Shown one piece after another: positions 35,092 through 47,696 of a stretch of DNA of 64,000 nucleotides. The notes under the pieces were generated by a model, which was given only the letters and a program-made list of their open reading frames with translations, had not been told where the DNA came from and did not search any database. The DNA comes from Cristatella mucedo (lineage: Eukaryota; Bryozoa; Phylactolaemata; Cristatellidae), in assembly GCA_009760855.2 (NCBI GenBank), contig WPIO01000153.1, positions 577,001 to 641,000 on the forward strand, in the 5' to 3' direction. Each line of letters starts with the position of its first letter. Position 1 is the first letter of the stretch. The position numbers were made by a program, and so were the translations under genes.

Positions 35092-36299
35092 CTCGAAGTG
35101 AGTAAGAGAACCTTGAATTCAATGCATTGCTTGACTAAAAACCAGTACAGGTTTGGAAGCCCACCTTGACAGGGTGGAAGTATGATCCTGTTCAAATAGA
35201 ATCAATGGCAAGCAAGCTCATTAATAACACTAATAAGTCATCCTGCATTAGGATGAAATACATGATGCATATCTGTTGATTCGGTTATGGTGTATTTTGG
35301 TTGTCGTGTACATTTTGGTATAGGTCTCTTGCAGGATATGCCTTAAGAAGAAATTTACTTGATGACTTTCAAGCAGTTCTATGCTTTTGCCGTGACCCAC
35401 AAATATCAAGAAAGATCTAGCGACTCGGCTGAGGCCACAGTTGGTTAAAAAGTAGATCGGCATTGGTTCACTCTTTTTCGGCCAGCTTGTTGACCTTCAT
35501 TGCTGCTTCCTTCAATTGGCAGTCGGCCTGAGCCGAACTCGAGTTGGGCACTGTTGGTAGCAGCACTGCTATGTCTATAGGCTCTGGTCACCCTCAGACC
35601 TTCTACATGGCTGGCAAAAGCAAACTTGCATGCTGACCCATTGCATGCCACCCCTATCGAGGTTGTTCATGTTGTTTACCAAGCGTTATATTACTCACCG
35701 TTTAATTGCGTTTCCTTTTGCAGCAAGTGAAAAGCACCAAGAAAGTGACTGAGTGATTTGAGCGCACTTTTAGAGAGCATTTATAATATTATTATCATTG
35801 CCTGCAAAATAGCTTTCTCACAGCCATATGATTCAGCTCCAGACGCTCTCGCCAGAAATCAGGCGTGAATTTGGTCAGCGAATATGCAGCAGTATGGTGC
35901 TATCGCTCGGGGATGTGCTGCATGCTCTTAGGGCAGTTGGCCGGTGGTGCTGCTGCTCGATAGCCTGACTGACCATGACTGCTGCTTTGGCTGTGGCTCT
36001 TGTGGAGATTCTGCCAGTTGACCTTTAAAGTGTGTAAGAGTTTAGTTTTGGCCGTGGCGAGGGATTTGCCGGTCCCTTTAGCTTCGGCTGCCAGCAAGTC
36101 TATTTTTTTCGTGCAACATTTGTGACCTGATCGGCACTGTTTGCCCTTTCTGTATATTTCTATGCCTGGTCAGAAGTGCATAAGGGCAGGTTGTCGGCCT
36201 TGGCAATGGTGGCCGGTGAGGCTGCCGCTCGATAGCCTGACTGACAATGACTGCTGCGTTGGCTGTGGCTCCTGTGGAGATTCTGCAGAGTTGACCCTT

Positions 36300-36915
36300 A
36301 AAGGCTTCTTACCTAGTCACCGGAAATTTCGACGACAGAGTTGTCACTACCGGTGATGCCATGTTCGTGCCACCTGGCTCTATAGTGGGCGATCGGGTCG
36401 GCACTGAGTTCATTCGCAAAAAGTTTGGCAATCACTACTGTTTCAGCAGCATTGGCCATACCGTGGCCATCGATCTGGCTTCAAAGCCTGCGATCTTGGC
36501 CACCTGCCAGGCTCGGGCAGTTTTCCCTAGCTGTCTGTGCGATGCCACGTTCGTCAGCTTGTGCCTTTCCGCCATCGCAGCAGCCTGCAGCACCTGGCCA
36601 GTTTCCCCGGTAGCCTCGCCAGGCGCTAACTGCTCATAGAGAGTCTGCTAAGCCGGCTGCAGCCACAAGTGAAACCGCTTTGTCAAAGCCCTTGCAGTCA
36701 CCATCACTTGCTCTAGCGAGCAATTCAAAGGCATTGTGAATAAGATACTCGGCTTTGGTGGTGCTTTCCTTTACCACAGGTTTGGCACAGGCAGAAACTT
36801 CAATCAGCTCTTTCACTTCTGCAGAAGAGGTTGCTAGCACATCACGGGTGATTGTAGACTCCAACTCAGCCATGGCAATAGGGGCCAGCAGGTCGGCACC
36901 GAATAAGGATTCAAC
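36300..36915 (-). pseudogene. Array unit 7, exon A (rearranged)
   Basis: The first 79 codons (36873-36634) are normal. The part at 36300-36640 is a patchwork of normal exon A interrupted by short pieces from elsewhere in the unit: ATCACTACTGTTTCAGCAGC inside the linker, CGATGCCACGTTCG inside the DAQTAR segment, and others. On its 3' side it joins directly to a sub-repeat (CCCTTAAAGGCTTCTTACC), so the VRSLQLG...KKATMAA part is missing. Confidence 0.65.
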
Positions 36916-38660
36916 CTCAAAGTGAGTAAGAGAACCTGGAATTCAATGCATTGCTTGACTTAAAACTAGTGCACGTTTGCAAGCCCACCTTGACAGGGTG
37001 GAAGTACGATCCTGTTCAAGTAGAATCAGTGCCAAGCAAGCTCATTAGATACACTAATAAGTCATCGTGCATTATGATGTAATATATGATGCATATTTAT
37101 TCATTCGGTTGTGGTGTGTTTTGGTTGTCGTGTACATTTTGGTATAGGCCTCTTGCAGGATATGATGCCTTAAGAAGAAATTTACTTGATAAATTTCAAG
37201 CATTTCTATGCTTTTGCCGAGACCCACAAATATCAATAAAGGTCTAGGGACCCGGCTGGGGCCATAGCTGGTTAAAAAGTAGATCGGCATTGGTTCACTC
37301 TTTTTCGGCCAGCTTGTTGACCTTCATTGCTGCTTCCTTCGATTGGCAGTCGGCCTGAGCCGCAGTCGAGTTGGGCACTGTCGGCAGCAGCACTGCCCTG
37401 CCTATAGGCTCTGGTCACCCTCAGACCTTCGACATGGCTTGCAGAAGCAAACTTGCATGCTGACCCGTTGCATGCCTGCCCCATCGAGGTTGTTCATGTT
37501 GTTTACCAAGCATTATATTACTCACCGTTTAATTGCGTTTCCTTTTGCAGCAAGTGAGAAGCACCAAGAAAGTGACTGAGTGATTTGAGCGCACTTTTTA
37601 AGAGCCTTATTAATAATATTATCAATACCTGCAAAATAGCTTTCTCACAGCCATATGAGTCAGCTCCAGACGCTCTCGCCAGAAATCAGGCAGTGAATTT
37701 AGTCAGCGAATATGCAGCAGTATGGTGCTGTCGCTCGGGGATGTGCTGCATGCTCTTAGGGCTGTTGGCCGTTGGTGCTGCTACTCGATAGCCTGACTGA
37801 CCATGACTGCTGCTTTGGCTGTGGCTCCTGTGGATATTCTGCAAAGTTGACCTTTAAAGTGTGTAAGAGTTTAGTTGTGGCCGTGGCGAGGGATTTGCTG
37901 GTCCCTTTAGCTTCGGCTGCCAGCAAGTCTATCTTTTTTGTGCAACATTTGTGACCTGATCGGCACTGTTTGCCCTTTCAGAATAATTCTATGCCTGGTC
38001 AGACGTGCAAATGGGCAGGTTGTCGGCCTTGTCGACGGTGTTCAGAGGAGCTGCTGCTTCATAGCCTGACTGACCGTGACTGCTGCTTTGGCTGTGGCAC
38101 CTGTGGATATTCTGCAGAGTCGACCTTTTAAGTTTTCCAGACTTTAGTCGTTGCCGTGGCGAGGGATTTGACGGTCCCTTTAGCTTCGGCTGCCAGCAAG
38201 TCGATCTTTTCTCGTGCGACATTTGTGACCTGATCGGCACTGCTCTCCCTTTCAGAATAATTCTATGACTGCTCAGACGTGCAAATGGGCAGGTTGTCGG
38301 CTTTGGCTATGGTGGCCCGTGGAGCTGCAGCTCGATAGTCTGACTGACAATGACTGCTGCTTTGGCTGTGGCTCCTGTGGAGATTCTGCAGAGTTGATCC
38401 TTAAAGAGTTTAACAGTTTAGTCGTGGCCGTGGCGAGGGATCTGCCGGTCCCTTTAGCTTCGGCTGCCAGCAAGTCTATCTTTTTCGTGCAACATTTGTG
38501 ACCTGATTGGCACTGTTTGCCCTTTCTGTATATTTCTATGCCCAGTCAGAAAGGCAAAATTGCAGTTGTTCGGCCTTGGCTACGGCCACCGATTTGCTCA
38601 TCACTACTGTGCCAACAAAGTCGGCAGCAGCATTGGCCATACCGGCCACAGACTTTGCAT

Positions 38661-39211
38661 GCTGCCATTGTTGCTTCCTTCGACAGTTCTTCTAACTAAA
38701 TGCTGTCCGATTCGGCAAGCTGTATGGCCTCCTTCATGTAGGTGTTCGAAGCCTGCCAGTTAGCCTCGGCTGAATCGATGTTGTTCGAACCGTCGCCTAC
38801 CTGTAGGCTTCTTACCTAGTCACCGGCAATTTTGAGCAGGGAGTTGTCACTGCTGGCGATGCCACGTTTGTGCGACCTGGCTCTATAGGCTGCGATCGGG
38901 TCGGAGAGTTCATTTGAAAGTTTGGCAAGAATTTTTGCCTTCGCCACTGATCTTGCTTCAACGCCTACGATGTTGCCCACCTGGCTGGCAGCTTCCTTGG
39001 CTGTCTGTGCGTCAGCTCGTGCCTTTCCGGCTGCAGCAGCAGCCAGCCGGTAGGCTCGCCAGGCGCTAACTGCTCTGAGAGAATCTGCAAAGCCGGCTGC
39101 AGCCACAAGTGAAACGGCTTTTGAGGCTGCTAGCACATCACGGGTGATATTTGCCTCCAACTCAGCCATGGCAATGGAGGCCAGCAGGTCAGCACCGAAC
39201 AAGGATTCAAC
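38661..39211 (-). pseudogene. Array unit 6, exon A (in-frame deletion)
   Basis: Open from 39202 to the common TAG at 38816. Forty-eight codons are missing in frame: VLAAS joins directly to KAVSLVAAAG, relative to unit 5. The reading FGADLLASIAMAELEANITR shows that the frame continues upstream of the ATG toward the acceptor, as expected for an internal exon. Confidence 0.62.
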
Positions 39212-40679
39212 CTCAAAGTGAGTAAGAGAACCTTGAATTCAATGCATTGCTTGACTAAAAACCAGTACAGGTTTGCAAGCACACCTTGAGAGGGTAGAAG
39301 TAGGATCCTGTTCAAGAAGAATCAGTGCCAAGCAAGCTCATTAGATACACTGATAAGTCATCGTGCATTATGATGTAATATATGATGCATATCTGTTCAT
39401 TCGGTTGTGGTGTATTTTGGTTGTCTTGTACATGTTGGTATAGGCCTCTTGTAGGATATGCCTTCAGAAGAAACTTACTTGATGACTTTCAAGCATTTCT
39501 ATGCTTTTGCCGTGACCCACAAATATCAAGAAAGGTCTAGCGACTCGGCTGGGGCCATAGCTGGTTGAAAAGTAGATCGGCATTGGTTCAATCTTTTTCG
39601 GCCAGCTTGTTGACCTTCATTGCTGCATCCATCAATTGGCAGTAGGCCTCAGCCGAACTCGAGTTTGGCACTGTTAGTATCAGAAATGCCCAGCCTATAG
39701 GCTCTGGTCGCCCTTAGAATTTCTACATGGCTGGCAAAAGCAAACTTGAGTGCTGACCCATTGCATGCCACCCCTATCGAGGTTGTTCATGTTGTTTACC
39801 GAGCTTTATATTACTCACCGTTTAATTGCGTTTCCTTTTGCAGCAAGTGAAAAGCACCAAGAATGTGATTGAGTGATTTGAGCGCACTTTTAGAGAGCCT
39901 TTATGATATTATTATCATTGCTTGCAAAATAGCTTTCTCACAACCATATGAGTCAGCTCCAGAAGCTGTCGCCAGAAATCGGGCACTGAGTTTGGTTAGC
40001 AAATATGCAGCAGTATGGTGCTGTCGCTCGGGAATGTGCTGCATGCTATTCGGGCAGTTGGCCGGTGGTGCTGCTGCACGATAGCCTGACTGACCATGAC
40101 TGCTGCTTTGGCTTTGGCTCTTGTGGAGATTCTGCAGAGTGTTCCTTTGAAGTGTTTAAGAGTTTACTCGTGGCCGTGGAGAGGGATTTGCTGGTCCCTT
40201 TAGCTTCGGCTGCCAGCAAGTCTATCTTTTTTGTGCAACGTTTGTGACCTGATCGGCACTGTTTGCCCTTTCTGTATAATTCTATGCCTGGTCAGAAGTG
40301 CAAATGGGCAGGTTGTCGGTCTTGACTATGGTGGCCGGTGGAGCTGCCGCTCGATAGCCTGACTAACAATGACTGCTGCTTTGGCTTTGGCTCCTGTGGA
40401 GATTCTGCAGAGTTGACCCTTAAAGTGTTTAACAGTTTAGTCGTGGCCGTGGCGAGGGATCTGCCGGTCCCTTTAGCTTCGGCTGCCAGCAAGTCTTTCT
40501 TTTTCGTGCAACATTTGTGACCTGATCGGCACTGTTTGCCCTTTCTGTATATTTCTATGCCCGGTCAGAAGGGCAAGATTGCAGGTGTTCGGCCTTGGCT
40601 ACGGCCGCCGATTTGCCCATCACTACTGTGCCGACAACGTCGGCAGCAGCATTGGCCATACCGACCACTTACTTTGCAT

Positions 40680-41374
40680 GCTGCCATTGTTGCTTTCTTC
40701 GAAAGTTCTTCTAACCAAATGCTGTCCAATTCGGCCAGCTGTATGGCTTCCTTCATGTAGGCGTTCGAAGCCTGCCAGTTAGCCTCGGCTGAATCGATGT
40801 TGTTCGAACCGTCTCGTAGCTGCAGGCTTCTTACCTAGTCACCGGAAATTTCGACGACAGAGTTGTCACTACCGGTGATGCCATGTTCGTGCCACCTGGC
40901 TCTATAGTGGGCGATCGGGTCGGGGAGTTCATTCGAAAGTTTGGCAAGATTTCTTACCGTGGCCATCGATCTGGCTTCAAAGCCTGCGATCTTGGCCACC
41001 TGGCTGGCAGTTTCCCTAGCTGTCTGTGCATCAGCTTGTGCCTTTCCGGCAGCAGCAGCAGCCAGCCGGTAGCCTCGCCAGGAGCTGGCTACTCTGAGAG
41101 AGTCTGCAAAGCCGGCTTCAGCCACAAGTGAAACAGCTTTGTCAAAGTCCTTGCAGTCACCATCAGTGGCTCTATCGAGCAATTTAGAGGTTGTGTGAAT
41201 AAGAGACTCGGCTTTGGTGGAGCTTTCCTTAACCACAGGTTTGGTATAGGCAGAAACTTCAATCAGCTCTTTCACTTCTGCAGCAGAGGCTGCTAGGACA
41301 TCACGGGTGATTGTTGCCTCTAAGTCAGCCATGGCTATGGAGGCCAGCCGGTCAGCACCGAATAAGGATTCAAC
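40680..41374 (-). pseudogene. Array unit 5, exon A
   Basis: Open for 165 codons (41332-40835), beginning MADLEATITRDVLAASAAEV. SSWRGYRLAAAAAGKAQ subtype. Its 3' two thirds, the sub-repeats and the LINE tail match unit 3 at a constant 4,577-bp offset (39600-41088 versus 44177-45665). The common TAG and the 29-bp deletion are present. Confidence 0.62.
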
Positions 41375-43117
41375 CTCAAAGTGAGTAAGAGAACCTTGAA
41401 TTCAATGCACACCTTGACTTAAAACTAGTGCACGTTTGCAAGCCCACCTTGACAGGGTAGAAGTATGATCCTGTTCAAGTAGAATCAGTGCAAAGCAAAC
41501 TCATTAGATACACTAATAGGTCATCCTGCATTATGATGTAATATATGATGCATATTTATTCATTCGGTTGTGGTGTGTTTTGGTTGTCGTGTACATTTTG
41601 GTATAGGCCTCTTGCAGGATATGATGCCTTAAGAAGAAATTTACTTGATGACTTTCAAGCATTTCTATGCTTTTGCCGAGACCCACAAATATCAATAAAG
41701 GTCTAGCGACTCGGCTGGGGCCATAGCTGGTTAAATAGTAGATCGGCATTGGTTCACTCTTTTTCGGCCAGCTTCTTGACCTTCATTGCTGCTTCCTTCG
41801 ATTGGCAGTCGGCCTGAGCCGCAGTCGAGTTGGGCACTGTCGGCAGCAGCACTGCCCTGCCTATAGGCTCTGGTCACCCTCAGACCTTCGACATGGCTTG
41901 CAGAAGCAAACTTGCATGCTGACCCGTTGCATGCCTCCCCTATCGAGGTTGTTCATGTTGTTTACCAAGCGTTATATTACTCACCATTTAATTGCGTTTC
42001 CTTTTGCAGCAAGAGAGAAGCACCAAGAAAGTGACTAAGTGATTTGAGCGCACTTTTTAGGAGCCTTATTAATATTATTATTATTGCCTGCAAAATAGCT
42101 TTCTCACAGCCATATGAGTTAGCTTCAGACGTTCTCGCCAGAAATCAGGCAGTGAATTTGGTCAGCGAATATGCAGCAGTATGGTGCTGTCGCTCGGGGA
42201 TGTGCTGCATGCTCTTAGGGCAGTTGGCCGTTAGTGCTGCTGCTCGATAGCCTGACTGACCATGACTGCTGCTTTGGCTGTGGCTCCTGTGGATATTCTG
42301 CAAAGTTGACCTTTAAAGTGTGTAAGAGTTTAGTTGCGGCCGTGGCGAGGGATTTGCCGGTCCCTTTAGCTTCGCCTGGCAGCAAGTCGATCTTTTCTCG
42401 TGCAACATTTTTGACGTGATCAGCACTGTTTGCCCTTTCTGTATGTTTCTATACCTGGTCAGAAATGCAAAAGCGAAGGTTGTCGGCCTTGTCGACGGTG
42501 TTCGGAGGAGCTGCTGCTTGATAGCCTGACTGACCGTGACTGCTGCATTGGCTGTGGCACCTGTGGATATTCTGCAGAATTGACCTTTTAAGTTTTCCAG
42601 AGTTTAGTCGTTGCCGTGGCAAGGGATTTGACGGTCCCTTTAGCTTCGGCTGCCAGCAAGTCAATCTTTTCTCGTGCGACATTTGTGACCTGATCGGCAC
42701 TGTTTGCCCTTTTAGAATAATTCTATGCCTCGTCAGACGTGCAAATAGGCAGGTTGTCGGCTTGCTATGATGGCCCGTGGCGCTGCAGCTCGATAGCCTG
42801 ACTGACAATGACTGCTGCTTTGGCTGTGGCTCCTGTGGAGATTCTGCAGAGTTAACCCTTAAAGTGTTTAACAGTTTAGTCGTGGCCGTGGTGAGGGATC
42901 TGCCGGTCCCTTTAGCTTCGGCTGCCAGCAAGTCTATCTTTATCGTGCAACTTTTGTGACCTGATCGGCACTGTTCGCCCTTTCTGTATATTTCTATGCC
43001 CGGTCAGAAAGGCAAAATTGCAGGTGTTCGGCCTTGGCTATGGCCACCGATTTGCTCATCACTACTGTGCCAACTAAGTCGGCCGCAGCATTGGCCATAC
43101 CGGCCACAGACTTTGCA

Positions 43118-43785
43118 TGCATCCATTGTTGCTTCCTTCGACAGTTCTTCTAACTAAATGCTGTCCAATTCGGCAAGCTGTATGGCCTCCTTAATGTAGG
43201 CGTTCGAAGCCTGCCAGTTAGCCTCGGCTGAATCGACGTTATTCGAACCGTCTCCTACCTGTAGGCTTCTTACCTAGTCACCGGCAATTTCGAGCAGGGA
43301 GTTGTCACGGCCGGCGATGCCACGTTTGTGCGGCCTGGCTCTATAGGCAGCGATCGGGTCGGAGAGTTCATTTGAAAGTTTGGCAAGAATTTTTGCCGTG
43401 GCCACTGATCTGGCTTCAACGCCTACGATGTTGGCCACCTGGCTGGCAGTTTCCTTGGCTGTCTGTGCATCAGCTCGTGCCTTTCCGGCTGCAGCAGCAG
43501 CCAGCCGGTAGGCTGGCCAGGCGCTAACTGCTATGAGAGAATCTGCAAAGCCGGCTAGCCCTTGCAGTCACCATCAGTTGCTCTTGCGAGCAATTTAGAG
43601 GTATTGTGAATAAGATACATGGCTTTGGTGGAGCTTTCCTTTACCACGGGTTTAGCACAGGCAGAAACTTCAATCAGCTCTTTCACTTCTGCAGCAGAGG
43701 CTGCTAGCACATCACGGGTGATGGTTGCCTCCAACTCAGCCATGGCAATGGAGGCCAGCAGGTCGGCACCGAATAAGGATTCAAC
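43118..43785 (-). pseudogene. Array unit 4, exon A (28-nt deletion)
   Basis: The first 62 codons are open (43743-43555). A 28-nt deletion then removes the KAVSLVAAA region and shifts the frame. The remaining exon is recognisable but out of frame. Confidence 0.62.
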
Positions 43786-45256
43786 CTCAAAGTGAGTAAG
43801 AGAACCTTGAATTCAATGCATCGCTTGACTAAAAACGAGTACAGGTTTGCAAGCACACCTTGAGAGGGTGGAAGTAGGATCCTGTTCAAGTAGAATCAGT
43901 GCCAAGCAAGCTCATTAGATACACTGATAAGTCATCGTGCATTATGATGTAATATATGATGCATATCTGTTCATTCGGTTGTGGTGTATTTTGGTTGCCT
44001 TGTACATTTTTTTATAGGCCTCTTGCAGGATATGATGCCTTAAGCAGAAATTTACTTGATGACTTTCAAGCATTTCTATGCTTTTGCCGAAATCCACAAA
44101 TATCAAGAAAGGTCTAGCGACTCGGCTGGGGCCATAGCTGGTTAAAAAGTAGATCGGCATTGGTTCACTCTTATTCGGCCAGCTTGTTGACCTTCATTGC
44201 TGCATACTTCAATTGGCAGTCGGCCTCAGCCGAACTCGAGTTTGGCACTGTTAGTAGCAGCACTGCCCAGCCTATAGGCTCTGGTCTACCTCAGACCTTC
44301 TACATGGCTGGCAAAAGCAAACTTGCATGCTGACCCATTGCATGCCACCCCTAACGAGGTCGTTCATGTTGTTTACCGAGCTTTATATTACTCACCGTTT
44401 AATTGCGTTTCCTTTTGCAGCAAGTGAAAAGCACCAGGAAAGTGATTGAGTGATTTGATTTCACTTTTAGAGAGCCTTTATGATATTATTATAATTGCCT
44501 GCAAAATAGCTTTCTCACAGCCATATGAGTCAGCTCCAGACGCTCTCGCCAGAAATCGGGCACTGAATTTGGTTACCAAATATGCAGCAGTATGGTGCTG
44601 TCGCTCGGGAATGTGCTGCATGCTATTAGGGCAGTTGGCCGGTGGTGCTGCTGCACGATAGCCTGACTGACCATGACTGCTGCTTTGGCTTTGGCTCTTG
44701 TGGAGACTCTGCAGAGTGTTCCTTTGAAGTGTTTAAGAGTTTACTCGTGGCCGTGGAGAGGGATTTGCTGGTCCCTTTAGCTTCGGCTGCCTGCAAGTCT
44801 ATCTTTTTTGTGCAACGTTTGTGACCTGATCGGCACTGTTTGCCCTTTCTGTATAATTCTATGCCTGGTCAGAAGTGCAAATGGGCAGGTCGTCGGTCTT
44901 GGCTATGGTGGCCGGTTGAGCTGCCGCTCGATAGCCTGACTAACAATGACTGCTGCTTTGGCTGTGGCTCCTGTTGAGCTTCTGCAGAGTTGACCCTTAA
45001 AGTGCTCAACAGTTTAGTCGTGGCTGTGGCGAGGGATCTGCCGGTCCCTTTAGCTTCGGCTGCCAGCAAGTCTTTCTTTTTCGTGCAACATTTGTGACCT
45101 GATCGGCACTGTTTGCCCTTTCTGTATATTTCTATGCCCGGTCAGAAGGGCAAGATTGCAGGTGTTCGGCCTTGGCTACGGCCACCGATTTGCCCATCAC
45201 TACTGTGCCGACAACGTCGGCAGCAGCATTGGCCATACCGACCACTTACTTTGCAT

Positions 45257-45950
45257 GCTGCCATTGTTGCTTTCTTCGAAAGTTCTTCTAACCAAATGCT
45301 GTCCAATTCGGCCAGCTGTATGGCTTCCTTCATGTAGGCGTTCGAAGCCTGCCAGTTAGCCTCGGCTGAATCGATGTTGTTCGAACCGTCTCGTAGCTGC
45401 AGGCTTCTTACCTAGTCACCGGAAATTTCGACGACAGAGTTGTCACTACCGGTGATGCCATGTTCGTGCCACCTGGCTCTATAGTGGGCGATCGGGTCGG
45501 GGAGTTCATTCGAAAGTTTGGCAAGATTTCTTACCGTGGCCATCGATCTGGCTTCAAAGCCTGCGATCTTGGCCACCTGGCTGGCAGTTTCCCTAGCTGT
45601 CTGTGCATCAGCTTGTGCCTTTCCGGCAGCAGCAGCAGCCAGCCGGTAGCCTCGCCAGGAGCTGGCTGATCTGATAGAGTCGGCAAAGCCGGCTGCAGCC
45701 ACAAGTGAAACTGCTTTGTCAAAGCCCTTGCAGTCACCATCAGTTCTCTAGCGAGCAATTCAAAGGCATTGTGAATAAGATACTCGGCTTTGGTGGAGCT
45801 TTCCTTTACCACAGGTTTGGCACTGGCAGAAACTTCAATCAGCTCTTTCACTTCTGCAGCAGAGGCTGCTAGGACGTCACGGGTGATTGTCTCCTCTAAG
45901 TCAGCCATGGCTATGGAGGCCAGCAGGTCAGCACCGAATAAGGATTCAAC
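45257..45950 (-). pseudogene. Array unit 3, exon A (frameshifted)
   Basis: Begins MADLEETITRDVLAASAAEV. A two-base loss near 45747 (CAGTTCTCTAG for CAGTTGCTCTAG) puts the rest in another frame (45702-45412), where FADSIRSASSWRGYRLAAAA continues to the common TAG. The downstream block is the 4,577-bp-offset twin of unit 5. Confidence 0.62.
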
Positions 45951-46799
45951 CTCAAAGTGAGTAAGAGAACCTTGAATTCAATGCATTGCTTGACTTAAAA
46001 CTAGTGCACGTTTGCAAGCACACCTTGACAGGGTGGAAGTACGATCCTGTTCAAGTAGAATCAGTGCCTAGCAAGCTCATTAGATACACTAATAAGTCAT
46101 CGTGCATTATGATGTAATATAGGATGCATATTTATTTATTCGGTTGTGGTGTGTTTTGGTTTTCGTGTACATTTTGGTATAGGCCTCTTGCAGGATATGA
46201 TGCCTTAAGAAGAAATTTACTTGAAGACTTTCAAGCATTTCTATGCTTTTGCCGAGACCCACAAATATCAATAAAGGTCTAGGGACTCGGCAGGGGCCAT
46301 AGCTGGTTAAAAAGTAGATCGGCATTGGTTCACTCTTTTTTGGCCAGCTTGTTGACCTCCATTGCTGCTACCTTCGATTGGCAGTCGGCCTGAGCCGAAC
46401 TCGAGTTGGGCACTGTCGGCAGCAGCACTGCTATGTCTATAGGCTCTGGTCACCCTCAGACCTTCGACATGGCTTGCAGAAGCAAACTTGCATGCTGACC
46501 CATTGCAGGCCACCCCTGTCGAGGTTGTTCATGTTGTTTACCAAGCCTTGTATTACTCACCGTTTAACTGCGTTTCCTTTTTGAGCAAGTGAAAAGTACC
46601 AAGAAAGAGATTGAGTGATTTGAGTGCACTTTTCAAATCCCTTCATAATATTATTGTCATTGCCTGCAAAATAGCTTATTCACAGCCATATGAGTCACCT
46701 CCAGACGCTCTCGTCAGAAATCGGGCAGTGAATTTGGTCAGCGAAAATGCAGCAGTATGGTGCTGTCGCTTGGCAATGTGCTGCATGCTATCAGGGCAG

Positions 46800-47600
46800 T
46801 TGCCCGGTAGTGCTGCTGATCGATAGCCTGACTGACCATGACTGCTGCTTTGGCTGTGGCTCCTGTGGATATTCAGCAGAGTTGACCTTGAAGGTGTTCC
46901 GGAGTTTAGTCGTTGCCGTGGTGAGGGATTTGCCGGTGCCTTTAGCTTCGCCTGCCAGCAAGTCGATCTTTTCTCGTGCAACATTTGTGACCTGATCGGC
47001 ACTGTTTGCTATTTCTGTATATTTCTATGCCTGGTCAGAAGTACAAAAGGGCAGGTTGTCGGCCTTGGCAATGGTGGCCGGTGGAGCTGCTGCTCAATAG
47101 CCTGACTGACCATGACTGCTGCTTTGGCTGTGGCTCCTGTGGAGATTCTGCAGAGTTGACCTTTAAGGTGTTCCAGAGTTTAGTCGTTGCCGTGGTGAGG
47201 GATTTGCCGGTCCCTTTAGCGTCGCCTGCCAGCAAGTCGATCTTTTATCGTGCAACATTTGTGACCTGATCAGTATTGTTTGCCCATTCTGTATATTTCT
47301 ATGCCTGGTCAGAAGTACAAAAGGGGAGGTTGTCGGCCTTGGCTATGGTGGCCGGTGGAGCTGCTGCGCGATAACGTGACTGACCATGAGTGCTGCTTTG
47401 GCTGTGGCTCCTGTGGACATTGCAGAGTTGACCTTCAAAGTGTGTAACAGTTTAGTCGTGGCCATGGCGAGGGATTTGCCAGTCCCTTTAGATTCGCCTG
47501 CCAGCAAGTCAATCTTTTTTGTGCAACATTTGTGACCTGATCGGCACTGTTTGCCCTTTTTGCATATTTCTATGCCCGGTCAGAAGGGCAAAAGGGCAGG
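46800..47600 (-). repeat. Cluster of about 274-bp sub-repeats (unit 2)
   Basis: Anchors near 47027, 47300 and 47572, plus a partial copy at 46800-46990. The preceding block (45930-47050) matches 28300-29420 at an offset of 17,629 bp, a further long-range near-duplicate within the array. Confidence 0.8.
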
Positions 47601-47696
47601 TTGTCGGCCTTGGCTATGGCCACCGATTCGCCCATCACTACTGTGCCAACTAAGTCGGCAGCAGCACTGGCCATTCTGGCCACAGAGTTTGCATAC

